DNA of 64,000 bases from Actinomycetes bacterium. GTDB lineage: Bacteria; Actinomycetota; Actinomycetes; Propionibacteriales; Nocardioidaceae. The notes beneath the pieces were generated by a model, which did no database searches, was not told where the DNA came from, and was given only the letters and a program-made list of their open reading frames with translations. Location of the stretch: positions 21,580-85,579 of the forward strand of contig JAEZEJ010000037.1 in NCBI GenBank assembly GCA_023417775.1, read 5' to 3'. The stretch's first letter is position 1. Each line of letters starts with the position of its first letter. Shown piece by piece: positions 1 through 9,211 of this stretch. The translations under genes were made by a program, and so were the position numbers.

Positions 1-879
1 GACCATTGGCGGCGTCAGACCGAGGCGCTCGATCCCTCGACCGACTATCGGCGTATCTACTCCGTGCTCGCACAGCACGAGTTCCCGTGGGACATGCTGA
101 TGGCGCTGAGCTTCGCCCTCTTCCGCACCTACGCAGTGCCCGGCATCGGACGGCTGCTCGATGAGACCGGGGCGTTCACCACCGACACCCAGAAGCGCTA
201 TGACGACACCACCCTGCTGCTCGCCGTCCCCGGCGAGCACGGATTCGAGCATCCCGATGCGCGGGCCGCGATCCGCCGCATCAACCAGATGCATCGCGCC
301 TACGACATCCCCGATCACGAGATGCGCTATGTGCTGAGCACCTTCGTCGTCGTGCCGACGCGGTGGATCGAGCGCTTCGGCAAGCGCCGGCTCACCGAGG
401 GTGAGATCGAGGCATCGGTGCGGTACTACGCCGAGCTCGGCCGGCACATGGGCATCCGCGAGATCCCCGAGGACTACGAGTCCTTCGCCCGGCTGATGGA
501 CGACTACGAGGCCGAGCACTTCGCCTTCGACTCCGGGGCCCGACGCGTCGCGGACTCCACCCTCGAGCTCATGACGACCTTCTACCCCTGGGTGCCGGAT
601 CGCCTCATGCACGCCTTCGCGCGCTCACTCATGGACGAGCCGCTGCGGACCTCACTGCGCTATGCGGCTCCGCCGGCCGTCCTCGACCGGCTCGGGCCGC
701 TCGCGCTACGCGCCCGCGGTCGACTGCTGCGGGCGGCGCCCCCGCGACGACGCCCGAAGCAGCTCGAGGACATCCGCTGGATCCGCAGCTACCCCGACGG
801 GTATGCGATCAGCGCGCTCGGCACCTTCCCCGGCGGCTGTCCCGTCGCCCACGGCGGTACCCCCGCCGACCAGCCCTGA
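1..879 (+). CDS. MpaB/DUF2236-family oxygenase, 5' end outside the window
   Basis: The frame is open from base 1, so the gene begins upstream of the window. About 292 C-terminal residues are visible. The mostly helical sequence, with segments such as the LAQHEFPWDM, YVLSTFVVVPTRWI and ELGRHMGI regions, resembles the catalytic domain of the ER-bound oxygenase MpaB / latex-clearing Lcp superfamily (DUF2236), proteins that oxidise hydrophobic substrates, often with a b-type haem. The substrate cannot be read from sequence. No membrane anchor is visible in this part. The 3' end overlaps a degraded antisense gene remnant (789-1142), so nothing intact follows it. The family call is from recognition; the specific reaction is unknown. 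Confidence 0.75.
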   Translation, partial: DHWRRQTEALDPSTDYRRIYSVLAQHEFPWDMLMALSFALFRTYAVPGIGRLLDETGAFTTDTQKRYDDTTLLLAVPGEHGFEHPDARAAIRRINQMHRAYDIPDHEMRYVLSTFVVVPTRWIERFGKRRLTEGEIEASVRYYAELGRHMGIREIPEDYESFARLMDDYEAEHFAFDSGARRVADSTLELMTTFYPWVPDRLMHAFARSLMDEPLRTSLRYAAPPAVLDRLGPLALRARGRLLRAAPPRRRPKQLEDIRWIRSYPDGYAISALGTFPGGCPVAHGGTPADQP

Positions 880-1142
880 GCGGCGGCCGATCGACGGAGG
901 ATGAACCAGCTGCCGGTGGCGCCCGTGAGCATGGCCAGCAGGATGCCGAGAGCGATCGCGACCCAGCCCCACCACGGCAGACCGCCACCGATCCCCGCCG
1001 TGTCGGCCGGCGCCAGGGCGGCGACGTCCTCCTCGACGCAGTCGGCCACCGTCACCTGGAAGTCGATCGGATCGAGGCCGTGCCCGCCTCGTAGTTCGGG
1101 ACGGTCACATAGCCCTCGCCGGACATCGAGGCTCAGCTCCAG
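789..1142 (-). pseudogene. Degraded C-terminus of a membrane-anchored surface protein
   Basis: On the minus strand three coding pieces lie in different frames: a short piece LELSLDV near 1123-1142, then GEGYVTVPNYEAGT near 1076-1116, then DPIDFQVTVADC near 1040-1072. The last runs into a Gly-rich linker, one clear membrane helix (WWGWVAIALGILLAML region) and an Arg-Arg stop-transfer. Two small deletions would explain the shifts. No start codon or signal peptide remains upstream; 1143-1283 holds nothing recognisable except a fragment of a repeat-like sequence around 1250. I read this as the tail of a secreted, C-terminally anchored protein that has decayed. The family is not recognised. Sequencing error could mimic the shifts. 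Confidence 0.45.
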
Positions 1143-1283
1143 GGCGCTCGGACGCCGCCCCGATTCTTAGGTGGCTGAGCTACATGGCGACGCCTCTCAG
1201 ATGCGTGGGCCGCGTCAAGAGCGGACCGCTCCATCCACCCACATCGGCCGTGGTCTCGATACGCTCCGGGGTGGGTTGCGGGC

Positions 1284-1778
1284 TCAGAGCACGCGGAGGT
1301 CGGTGATCGTCCAGACATCGCCGTCGAGCTCGGCGCCGACGGCGATCTGCGCGGCCGAGACGGATGCCTCGTCGTCGCCCTCACGGCGGCTCGACTGATC
1401 GAGGAAGACCAGCACCTCGGCGCGGTCGTCCTGCAGCTCGGTGACACCGATCGCCTGCACCTGGGCGGTGAGCGTGAGCTGCTGATCGGGTGCCTGCTCG
1501 GCAAGAGCCGCGTACAAGGTCTCGTACTCCTCATAGGCGTCGCCGGCGAGCAGACGCTGAGCTGCCTCCTCGGTCACGTCCGGATCGTTGTAGTCATAGG
1601 TCAGCACCTGGGTGATCGCCTGGGTGACCTGCGACTGGACCTCGGCGGTCGCGGCGGGCTCGATGAGCGCGGCGTTCTGCGACGCCGCCCCGTGGTACAC
1701 GTACCAGGAGGTGGCCCAGCCGGCGATCCCGACCACGGCCAGCACGCCGATCACGACCCAGCGTGTCGCCCCCTTCAT
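1284..1778 (-). CDS. Mce-associated membrane protein (second)
   Basis: 164 residues: a short cytoplasmic N-terminus, one transmembrane helix (about residues 7-27) and an extracytoplasmic NTF2/SnoaL-like domain of about 125 residues. This is the usual plan of Mce-associated (Mas) proteins, which accompany Mce lipid importers and are thought to stabilise or assist the complex. It is the last gene of the mce operon, and its ATG overlaps the TGA of the preceding Mas gene by 4 nt. It ends in a beta-strand-rich stretch with the DVWTITDLRVL tail, matching the common end of this fold. The role is inferred from operon position and architecture; the ligand is unknown. Confidence 0.8.
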   Translation of the reverse strand: MKGATRWVVIGVLAVVGIAGWATSWYVYHGAASQNAALIEPAATAEVQSQVTQAITQVLTYDYNDPDVTEEAAQRLLAGDAYEEYETLYAALAEQAPDQQLTLTAQVQAIGVTELQDDRAEVLVFLDQSSRREGDDEASVSAAQIAVGAELDGDVWTITDLRVL

Positions 1779-2377
1779 GACAGACTCACCGAGACCTGCT
1801 GGAGGGATTCCAGCTTCCAGTCGCCGTCCTCGCGGAACAGCTCGGCGCTGAAGCGGTTGCGCTTGACGGTCGGCTCCGCATCGGGGTCGCCGTCCTCGAC
1901 CACCGTGATCTCGACCGCCGCGATCACCGTCGCGGTGTCATCGTCCAAGTCGGTGACCGCGGCCTCGACCACCTCGCCGGTGGTCACCGACTGCCGCTCG
2001 ACGACCATCGCCTTGAACTCCTCGGTGGTCTCGGCCAGTTGATCGCGCAGTGTCCCCGTCGAGGCGTCCATCCAGGTCTCCAGTCCAGCGTCGATATCGC
2101 GGTAGTCCAGGGTCTGGAGGGTCTCGATGTGCTGGGTGGCGCGCACGAGCACGGCATCGCGCGTCTCCGCACGCTCGATCGTGTCGTCGTTCAGCGCCGC
2201 CCAGGCGGCCACCACACCGGACAGCGCGAGCACGACGGCCACGCCGATGCCCAACCAAGCCGCCCATCCTCCGGACGCGCGGCGCGGAGGACGGTCCTGC
2301 GGCGGTGCCGTGCCCTCGGCCTGAGCGTCCTCGCTCTGAGCCTCCTCGGTCTGAGCTTCGGCCTCCGCCATGGTCAT
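1775..2377 (-). CDS. Mce-associated membrane protein (first)
   Basis: 200 residues. The first ~45 are a low-complexity, Glu/Gln/Ala-rich and Pro/Arg-rich cytoplasmic tail. One transmembrane helix follows (about 47-70), then an NTF2-like extracytoplasmic domain of about 125 residues. It has the same plan as the next gene downstream, so the pair probably arose by duplication. It overlaps mceF by 4 nt upstream and the second Mas gene by 4 nt downstream, so translation is likely coupled. Mas proteins are known partners of Mce complexes; a specific function for this copy is not visible. Confidence 0.8.
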   Translation of the reverse strand: MTMAEAEAQTEEAQSEDAQAEGTAPPQDRPPRRASGGWAAWLGIGVAVVLALSGVVAAWAALNDDTIERAETRDAVLVRATQHIETLQTLDYRDIDAGLETWMDASTGTLRDQLAETTEEFKAMVVERQSVTTGEVVEAAVTDLDDDTATVIAAVEITVVEDGDPDAEPTVKRNRFSAELFREDGDWKLESLQQVSVSLS

Positions 2378-3540
2378 CCCACTCCTCCCAAGAGGTCTCC
2401 CAACCCCTGTGCCGACGAGACATTCGCTGCGGCGGGCAGCCCTCCCGCGATACTGCCGGGGCCGCGCACATTGCTGCCGCTATTCGGATCGGCGGTGCAG
2501 CCCGCCGCCGTGTTGAACGGACGTCCCGGCGAGGTGTCGAGTCCGCTGCGCTGATCGGTGCCACTGTAGCCCGCGACACAGGGCAGCGGATCGAAATAGG
2601 TCTGCGCGAGTCCCAGGTTCAGCCCCTGGGATCCGTTGATCGCCCAACCGACGCTCAAGGCCTCGGGAGCCCGGATGAGGGCGTCCTCGACGCCTGCGGA
2701 GTTGATCCCGAAGATCTGCGCGGGGGTCACCAGATTGGCCATCAGGGTGCCCAAGGGCGTGCCGACCTCGTCGAAGAGCCGGTGCATCTCCTGTGCCGCG
2801 GCCGGCGAGTTCTCGATGAGGGCCCGCAGATCGGTGTCGGAATCGCGCAGCGCCGCCGAGAACAGATCCAGGTCCGAGCTGAAGCTCTTGATGCTCTCGG
2901 CGGACTCGATCTGGGTGGACAGCACGCGATCGGAGTTCTCGATGAGCCCCTGCGTGACCAGGAAGTTCTGGTCGGCGACCTCGACGAACTCCCGCGAGGT
3001 GTCGATCAGCTGACCCAGATGCTCACCGGCCCCCCGCGATAGCTCGTAGCTCTCGTCGATGACGGTCTTCAGATCCTCCTCGGGCACCGATGCGGCGAAG
3101 TCGCGGCCGGTACGCAGCAGGTTCTCGATCGGCGGCGGGATCGCCTGCGAGGACGCCTTGATGACATCCCCGGCCTGCAAGGCCTCACCGGATCGCGTGT
3201 CGCCCCGCAGGTCGATGTACTGCTCGCCGATGGCCGACCGGTTCGCGACCGTGGCGGTGACATCGGACGGGATCTCCGGAGCATCGCCGTCGATCTGCAG
3301 GACCGCCTCGGCCCCCTCGTCGGTGGCCGTGAGCTCCTTGATGCGTCCGACCGGCACGCCGCGGTAGGTGACCTGGCCGTTGGTGAAGGCCCCGCCACCC
3401 TGGGGCAGCTCGACCTTCACCCGGTAGGACGAGCTGAAGGGGTTGATGCCCACATAGGTCGCACCCAGGTAGCTCGTGGCCACCAGGGCGACCGCCACGA
3501 AGACGATCAGCTTGGACTTGATGGATCCGGTCAGCATCAC
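2374..3540 (-). CDS. mceF: Mce-family protein F (MlaD domain)
   Basis: 388 residues. An N-terminal membrane anchor (about 8-28) precedes an MlaD/MCE beta-barrel domain (about 38-115, with the VTYRGVPVGRI-type strand pair), followed by a long helical region and a Gly/Ser/Ala-rich disordered tail. In Mce systems six such subunits (A-F) form a hexamer whose helices make a hydrophobic tunnel carrying lipids or sterols across the cell envelope to the YrbE permeases. It is the sixth Mce gene in order, hence the F assignment. 4-nt overlaps with mceE upstream and the Mas genes downstream place it inside one transcript. Confidence 0.88.
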   Translation of the reverse strand: MMLTGSIKSKLIVFVAVALVATSYLGATYVGINPFSSSYRVKVELPQGGGAFTNGQVTYRGVPVGRIKELTATDEGAEAVLQIDGDAPEIPSDVTATVANRSAIGEQYIDLRGDTRSGEALQAGDVIKASSQAIPPPIENLLRTGRDFAASVPEEDLKTVIDESYELSRGAGEHLGQLIDTSREFVEVADQNFLVTQGLIENSDRVLSTQIESAESIKSFSSDLDLFSAALRDSDTDLRALIENSPAAAQEMHRLFDEVGTPLGTLMANLVTPAQIFGINSAGVEDALIRAPEALSVGWAINGSQGLNLGLAQTYFDPLPCVAGYSGTDQRSGLDTSPGRPFNTAAGCTADPNSGSNVRGPGSIAGGLPAAANVSSAQGLGDLLGGVG

Positions 3541-4841
3541 TCATCACCTCGCGGAGGCATCGACTCGGGGGGAGCCTCAGGGCTCGGTGGAGCACTCGGG
3601 CTGGGATCGGTGCCCGGCAGCTGCGAGGGCGGCACGCCGATCGTCGGCGAGGGCAGCCCCGGCACGGCCGAGTCCGTCGGAGGCAGCAGGGTCGGGGGCA
3701 CGTCCGCCGGCAGGCCCGGCTCGGACGGTGTCGCGTCATCTGGCGAGGCCTGTCGCTGCAGGCTCTGCCCAGTGGTCGGCGACGATGCGCTGTTGACCTG
3801 GGGCCAGTCGCAGCTACCCGCCACGCAGTTGGCCGGCAGCGTCCGGAAGTTGGTCGTGATGAAGACATTCATGTAGTCGCCCTTGATCGCCCTCAGCACC
3901 GAATCCGGGAACGGGTAGGTCAGCAGGATCTGCAGCGACTCCGGCAGGGCCGAGCCGGCCTCGGCCAGCTGGTCGAGGATCGGCTGGAGGGCCTTGAAGT
4001 CCGCGACGATGTCGTCCTGGGCGGCGTTCAGCGTCTCGACCGTGACATCGGACAGCCGGTCGAGGGCTTCGAGCATCGCGACGAGCTGTGTGCGCTGGTC
4101 GACGAGCACCTCCATACCGGGGCTCAGTCCGTCGAGGGCCTTGACGATGCGATCCGTGTCGCCCTCCAGCGTCTGAGAGAGCGCGTTGAGGCTGTCCAGC
4201 GCCCCGGTGATCGACTCCTTGCGCTCGTCGAGCACCGACACGAAGGACTCCATCTGGCGCAGGAAGCCCTTGATCTCCTCGGGACGGTCGGTCGAGACCT
4301 GTTGCAGCTCGCGCGAGATCTCCTGGAACTGCTCGATACCGCCGCCGTTGAGGACGAGCGAGAGGGCGCCGAGCACCTGCTCCACCTGAGCCGCCTGGGA
4401 GGTCTCCGCCAAGCCGATGTGATCGCCGTCGGCGATCTCCTTCGCCCCGGCGGCCGCCTCGGTGTCCTCCGAGGGCCGCACCAGGGCGACATACTTCTCG
4501 CCGAGCAACGAGGTCTGCTGGATGCGGGCGACGGTGCCGGCGGGGAGATCGGCCTCGCGGTTGATGACCAGCTCGACCTTGGCGCTCTCGCCGTCCTCGT
4601 TCAGCTCGACCCGCTGGACACGTCCGATGTCGACATTGTCCAGCTTGACGCTCGACTGCGGCACGAGATCGAGGACGTCCTCGAAGTCGGCGCTGATGCG
4701 CAGGGGATCGGAGCCGACATCGGCACCGCCGGGCAGCGGGGCGTCGTAGACACCGCCGCTGAGCATTCCGCAGCCGCTCAGGGTGGCGGCCGCGGCGATA
4801 CCGGCGACCGCCAGCCGGAGACGCTGACGCGTGGTGTTCAC
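3537..4841 (-). CDS. mceE: Mce-family lipoprotein E
   Basis: 434 residues. It is the only Mce subunit here with a lipobox: TLSGC with Cys24 after a short charged start and hydrophobic stretch. This matches the rule that MceE is the lipoprotein (LprK-type) member. The MCE domain follows at about 45-125, then coiled helices, then a Pro/Ser/Asp-rich tail of about 80 residues (from roughly 350) that should be unstructured and may span or contact the wall. Position five and the lipobox support the E label. Start and stop both overlap neighbours by 4 nt. Confidence 0.88.
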   Translation of the reverse strand: MNTTRQRLRLAVAGIAAAATLSGCGMLSGGVYDAPLPGGADVGSDPLRISADFEDVLDLVPQSSVKLDNVDIGRVQRVELNEDGESAKVELVINREADLPAGTVARIQQTSLLGEKYVALVRPSEDTEAAAGAKEIADGDHIGLAETSQAAQVEQVLGALSLVLNGGGIEQFQEISRELQQVSTDRPEEIKGFLRQMESFVSVLDERKESITGALDSLNALSQTLEGDTDRIVKALDGLSPGMEVLVDQRTQLVAMLEALDRLSDVTVETLNAAQDDIVADFKALQPILDQLAEAGSALPESLQILLTYPFPDSVLRAIKGDYMNVFITTNFRTLPANCVAGSCDWPQVNSASSPTTGQSLQRQASPDDATPSEPGLPADVPPTLLPPTDSAVPGLPSPTIGVPPSQLPGTDPSPSAPPSPEAPPESMPPRGDE

Positions 4842-5872
4842 TGGCCCTCCTGCAGGTCACTGAAGAGCGTGAGCGGGGCGCTGTCGGAGGTCTGGGCGTT
4901 CAGACCTCCGTTCGACCACACCGTGAGCTCGTTGAGATTGCCGCGCCCGTGGAGCGTATTGGAGCCGGGCTCATAGGCGTTGAGGAAGTTCTGCAGCACC
5001 AGGGGGATGGTGCGGACCGACTCCTCGAGCGCCTGTTTCTGGTTGACGAGCACCTGGGTGGGGCCGATGAGATTCTCCACGCTGGTCTGCAGGTTGCCGC
5101 GGTTGTCGCGGATGAAGTCGTCCAGGATGCCCAGGGCCTGACCGAGATTGCCGATCGCGGCCTGCATGTCCTGGCGGTCCTCGGCGAGGAAGTCCGCGAC
5201 GGAGGCCAGCTGGGTATTGGCGGTCGCGAGGGTGCGGTCGTTCTCGACGAGCATGTCGTTGAACTCCTTGAAGTTCGCGATCGTCGCGAAGAGATCTTCA
5301 TCGGAGGCCGAGAGCGTCCCGGTGGCCTTGCCGAACTCGTTGATCATCTCGTTGATGTCCGCGCCCTGGCCGTCGAGATTCTCCGCGAAGACCGTGAGCA
5401 GATCGGCGAGCGCGCCGTTCTTGTTGGCGCCCTCCGGGCCCAGATCGGTGCCGATGTCCTCCAGGCTCTCGTACATCTGGTCGATCTCGACCGGCACGGC
5501 CGTGTCGGTGATCGTGGTGCCGGTCTCCAGCTCGGGTCCGTTCTCGTGCGGCTTGGTGAGCTGCACATAGCGGTCGCTGACGAGCGTCGGGGCGATGATG
5601 ACCGCCTCGGTGTCGGCCGATGCCGCGTAGTCGCCGTTCAGCTGCATCGAGACGCGCACCTGATCGTCCTCGGGCTCGACCGCGGTCACCTTGCCGACCG
5701 CGACCCCCAGCATCTGGACGTCCGAGCCCGGGTAGAGCCCGATCGAGGACTCGAAGAGCGCGTCGAACTGGGTGGCCTGGCGCTCCGAGAGCCAGCGGAA
5801 TCCCAGCCAGGCGCCCACGACGAGCGCGAGGACGATGAGCAGTGTGACCGTCTGCTTGAGGACCGAACTCAT
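4838..5872 (-). CDS. mceD: Mce-family protein D
   Basis: 344 residues: an N-terminal transmembrane helix (about 8-27), an MCE domain (about 38-115) and a helical C-terminal half without a long disordered tail. It is fourth in the mceA-F series and so assigned as D; the six subunits share the fold and are told apart mainly by order. It is likely one of the six tunnel-forming chains of the lipid importer. It overlaps mceC by 4 nt and mceE by 4 nt. The letter assignment rests on synteny. Confidence 0.87.
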   Translation of the reverse strand: MSSVLKQTVTLLIVLALVVGAWLGFRWLSERQATQFDALFESSIGLYPGSDVQMLGVAVGKVTAVEPEDDQVRVSMQLNGDYAASADTEAVIIAPTLVSDRYVQLTKPHENGPELETGTTITDTAVPVEIDQMYESLEDIGTDLGPEGANKNGALADLLTVFAENLDGQGADINEMINEFGKATGTLSASDEDLFATIANFKEFNDMLVENDRTLATANTQLASVADFLAEDRQDMQAAIGNLGQALGILDDFIRDNRGNLQTSVENLIGPTQVLVNQKQALEESVRTIPLVLQNFLNAYEPGSNTLHGRGNLNELTVWSNGGLNAQTSDSAPLTLFSDLQEGQ

Positions 5873-6882
5873 CGCTGACCTCCCGGGGAGCAGTTGCGGT
5901 CGACCGAGTTGTCGAGCACCGGAGCGCCCTGCTCGTCGAACAGACCGCAGATATAGGAGTCGACCCAGCGGCCGTTGCCGGTCGCGGCGGCCAGGCCCCG
6001 GTAGTAGGGACCGAGCTGCTTGATCGCCGACTCGAGATTGTCCTGATTGCGCTGCAGGATCGCGGCGACCTCGTCGAGCTTGGCCAGAGCGGGTCGCAGC
6101 TGCTCCTCGTTGTCGCGCACGAGGCCCTGCAGCTCGGTGCCGAGCCGGGCGGTGCCCTGGAGCATCGCCCGGATCGTCTCGCGCCGGCTCTCCAGCTCCT
6201 CCAGCAGCGAGCTGCCGTCGTTGATGAGACGCGCGAACTCGGCATTGCGGTCCTTGAGCGTGCCGGAGATATCGGCGGTCGCGGAGAACAGCTGGGCCAG
6301 CTCCTCGTCACGGCTGGAGATGGTGCGCGAGAGATCGGTGAGTCCCTGCACCACGCCCTGCACCGACTCGGGGGTGTCGCGGAAGGCATCGGCCAGGGCC
6401 GTGAAGCTGGCCTCCATCTGGCCGGTGTCGATCTCGCCGATCGTCTCCGACAGGTCCGAGAACGCCGCGTTGACGTCATAGGGGGTCGTGGTCCGCGAGA
6501 CCGGGATCGGATCGTCCAGCTCACCCGTGCCGAGCGGATCGAGGGACAGGAACTTCTGGCCGAGCATCGTCTTGACCTTGATCGAGGCGCGGGTCTGGTC
6601 GCCCAGGTCGACGCCCTTGGCCCGGAAGCGGACCTCGACGGTGGTGCCGTCGAGAGAGATGCCGCTGACCTCGCCGACCTTGACCCCCGCGATGCGGACC
6701 TCATTGCCGCTCTTGAGACCGCCGGCCTCGGCGAACTGCGCCGTATAGGTCTTGCCGCCGCCGATCACCGGGAGGGCGTTGGCGTTGAAGGTCGCCAGGA
6801 AGACCACGCTCAACGTGACGAGTCCGACGATCGCGATGACGACCTTGTTGCGCTCGGCGAACGCCTTCGGATAACGCGCCAT
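5869..6882 (-). CDS. mceC: Mce-family protein C
   Basis: 337 residues from the ATG at 6882, which overlaps the mceB stop as TGATG. A GTG 12 nt upstream is in frame, but a GAGGTG Shine-Dalgarno sits about 9 nt before the ATG and favours the shorter form. An N-terminal helix (about 10-30) is followed by the MCE domain (VRIAGVKVGEVSGI strand region) and long helices. The C-terminus has two Cys in the ICGL/NCSPG region. Such pairs recur near the ends of Mce proteins, and a disulfide is possible. It is third in the operon series. Confidence 0.87.
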   Translation of the reverse strand: MARYPKAFAERNKVVIAIVGLVTLSVVFLATFNANALPVIGGGKTYTAQFAEAGGLKSGNEVRIAGVKVGEVSGISLDGTTVEVRFRAKGVDLGDQTRASIKVKTMLGQKFLSLDPLGTGELDDPIPVSRTTTPYDVNAAFSDLSETIGEIDTGQMEASFTALADAFRDTPESVQGVVQGLTDLSRTISSRDEELAQLFSATADISGTLKDRNAEFARLINDGSSLLEELESRRETIRAMLQGTARLGTELQGLVRDNEEQLRPALAKLDEVAAILQRNQDNLESAIKQLGPYYRGLAAATGNGRWVDSYICGLFDEQGAPVLDNSVDRNCSPGGQR

Positions 6883-7898
6883 CAGTTCACACACCTCGTC
6901 ACATTCGGTCCCGGCGTGATGCCCAGGTCACCCATGTAGCCCTCCGGGTCGGGGATCTTGCCCTGGATCGAGCAGGCGTAGAAGTTCAACCACGATCCAT
7001 AGCTGCTGAGACGGCCGATCCGGTCGAGCTTGACCGGCAGCACCTCGAAGAAGGAGTCGAGCACCGCGCTGGCATTGGACAGATTGCCGCTGAGCCGGTC
7101 CAGCGCCTCGATCGATCCCTTGAGCGGTGCGCGGCCCTCTTCGAGCAGACCCGAGACGCTCGTGGTGAGGTCACCCAGACCGTCGAGGGTGCTGCCGATG
7201 ACCTCGCGGTCCTCGGCCAGCCCCGAGACCAGCTGCTGCAGCGTGATGATCGTGCGGTCGAGCTGATCGGAGCGATCGTTGATGGTCGTGAGCACGATCG
7301 TCAGGCTGTCGATGAGCTGTCCGATGACCTCGTCCTTCTCGGCGATCGTCTGGGTCAGGCTCGAGGTGCTGGCCAGCAGCCCCTCGACCGTGGCTCCCTC
7401 GCCCTGGAAGACGGCGATGATCTGCTCGGAGAGGTTGTTGACGTCCTCGGGCGAGAGGAACTTCATCAGCGGCTGGAATCCGTTGAAGAGCATCGTCAGG
7501 TCGAGCGCCGGGGTCGTCGAGGAGGCCGGCAGCGTATAGCCCGCGGGCAGCACCTCGGCGGACTCCGTCGGCGGCTCCAGGGCGATGTACCGCTGGCCGA
7601 CGAGATTGCGGAAGCGCAGCTCGGCGGTCGTGCCGGCCCGCATCGGCGCCTGCTTCTGCACGGTGAAGGTCACCTCGGCGAGCCGGTTCTGGACGACCTC
7701 GATGTTCCGGACCGTGCCGACCTTGACGCCCGCCATGCGGATGTCGTCGCCATTGTTGAGGCTCGTGACATCGGTGAACAGCGCCTTGTACTCCGTCGCC
7801 GAGCCGCCCACGCTGTTGCGGATGGTCCCGGCCAGCAGCATGGTCGCGAGCACGGTCACCAGAGTGAAGACGATGCTCTTGATGAGGATCTTGGTCAT
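6882..7898 (-). CDS. mceB: Mce-family protein B
   Basis: 338 residues, starting at the ATG that overlaps the mceA TGA (ATGA). The frame stays open further upstream, but that stretch is antisense-like and lacks a ribosome site. The start MTKILIKSIVF gives a clean membrane anchor (about 5-25), then the MCE domain (RMAGVKVGTVRNI strands) and a helical C-terminal half ending in a short tail with two Cys. It is the second chain of the Mce hexamer for lipid import. The order A-F and tight overlaps are those of known mce loci. Confidence 0.88.
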   Translation of the reverse strand: MTKILIKSIVFTLVTVLATMLLAGTIRNSVGGSATEYKALFTDVTSLNNGDDIRMAGVKVGTVRNIEVVQNRLAEVTFTVQKQAPMRAGTTAELRFRNLVGQRYIALEPPTESAEVLPAGYTLPASSTTPALDLTMLFNGFQPLMKFLSPEDVNNLSEQIIAVFQGEGATVEGLLASTSSLTQTIAEKDEVIGQLIDSLTIVLTTINDRSDQLDRTIITLQQLVSGLAEDREVIGSTLDGLGDLTTSVSGLLEEGRAPLKGSIEALDRLSGNLSNASAVLDSFFEVLPVKLDRIGRLSSYGSWLNFYACSIQGKIPDPEGYMGDLGITPGPNVTRCVN

Positions 7899-9211
7899 CG
7901 CAGGGTCACCTCCGCGCCGCGCAGCGCCGGGCCGACGACCAGGCTGCTCCACTGCGGGTAGTCGTCGGGCGCCACGCCCTCGGCGGGAGCCAGCAGCTCG
8001 GCGAAGAGCCGGTTCTCGGCCGGCGAGTTGGCATCGCCCAGGCCGGTCAGCGCCGCCTGCTGGCGGGCGAAGTCGGAGCGCGGGGCGGCGATCTGCTCGA
8101 TGGCCTCGTCCTCCTGCGCCTCCGCGGGTGCGGACAATGCGCTCGCGCCGCTCGCGGTGGACTGGCCGGTCTGGTAGGGGCACCGGGGCTGGCCGCCCGT
8201 GGCGTACTGCGGCGCATCGGCACCGGGCACGTACTTGCCCTGCGCCGGGACGACGTTCAGCACCACATGGATGCCCGGCTCATTCGTGCCCTTGCCGAGG
8301 GTACGGTCCATCGGCTCGATGAAGTTGCGAGCGGCGTCGAAGAGGCACGGGAACTGCCGCGCATAGGGGGCCGCCGCCTCCAGAGCGCGCCGGCTCTCCG
8401 CTGACAGCACGACGATCGTCCGCTGGTTCGCGCGCATCCACTCGTCGGTGGTGTTGGAGGCCGCGATGACATTCGCCCACACCTCCGAGAGCCGAGTGCG
8501 CTGGTCGACCAGGGTGGCCGAGGTCGTCGTCATCGAGTCGAAGGCCGAGAGCAGATCCGGCAGGGCCTCGTTGTACACATCGGCGACCTCGGCCAGCTTG
8601 CCGAGGTCCTCGGCCATCATCGGGACGTGCGGGTTGAGCTTCTCTAGATAGTCGGACCACTCGCTCATCGAGGCGCCGAGCTCCTCACCGCGCCCACGCA
8701 GCATCGTCGAGAGCTCACTCAAGGTGGCCTGGAGCTTCTCGGGCTGGATGGCCTGCAGCACCGGCAGCAGCTCGTCGAAGAGCTCCTCGAGCTCGACGGC
8801 CTCGTCGGAGTCGTCCTGGTGGAGGACGTCACCGGCGGAGAGCCCCTGGTGCGTGGACGTCGCCGGGACCACCAGCGAGACATAGCGTTCGCCGAAGAGC
8901 GTCTTCGGCAGCAGTCGCGCGGTGGTGCCGGTCGGCAGCGACTCGGCGGTGCCCGGCTCGAGGGCGAGCGTCAGCTCGGCGCCGCCGGGGTCGGTGTGGA
9001 CCCGAGATACCTCACCGACAGGAACACCGTTGAGCTTCACGTCCGAGCCCGTCTGCAGCGCGTTGCCGATCGCTCCGGTGCGGAGCATGACATCCGTGGT
9101 CGGCGTGAAGGCCTTGTTGTAGGCCAGCATCGAGGCGACCACGAGGGCCGCGCCGAGCGCCAGATAGCCGAGTCCGAGCACGGCATCGAACAGGCGAGAG
9201 GTCTTTTTCAT
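7895..9211 (-). CDS. mceA: Mce-family protein A
   Basis: 438 residues from the ATG at 9211, which overlaps the yrbE4B stop by 4 nt; a longer in-frame start 33 nt upstream would remove that coupling and looks unnatural. The MKKTSRLFDAV start and one membrane helix (about 9-30) lead into an MCE domain (LNGVPVGEVSRV strands, about 50-120) and helices. The final ~90 residues are an Ala/Glu-rich region that ends in a structured-looking YPQWSSLVVGPALRGAEV segment. It is the first Mce subunit, directly after the permeases, as in characterised mce loci. Confidence 0.88.
   Translation of the reverse strand: MKKTSRLFDAVLGLGYLALGAALVVASMLAYNKAFTPTTDVMLRTGAIGNALQTGSDVKLNGVPVGEVSRVHTDPGGAELTLALEPGTAESLPTGTTARLLPKTLFGERYVSLVVPATSTHQGLSAGDVLHQDDSDEAVELEELFDELLPVLQAIQPEKLQATLSELSTMLRGRGEELGASMSEWSDYLEKLNPHVPMMAEDLGKLAEVADVYNEALPDLLSAFDSMTTTSATLVDQRTRLSEVWANVIAASNTTDEWMRANQRTIVVLSAESRRALEAAAPYARQFPCLFDAARNFIEPMDRTLGKGTNEPGIHVVLNVVPAQGKYVPGADAPQYATGGQPRCPYQTGQSTASGASALSAPAEAQEDEAIEQIAAPRSDFARQQAALTGLGDANSPAENRLFAELLAPAEGVAPDDYPQWSSLVVGPALRGAEVTLR

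Noticed and set aside
1171..1398. 75-codon plus-strand frame near the end of the mce operon
   Set aside because: Overlaps the Mce-associated gene antisense, Ser/Arg-rich, no ribosome site.
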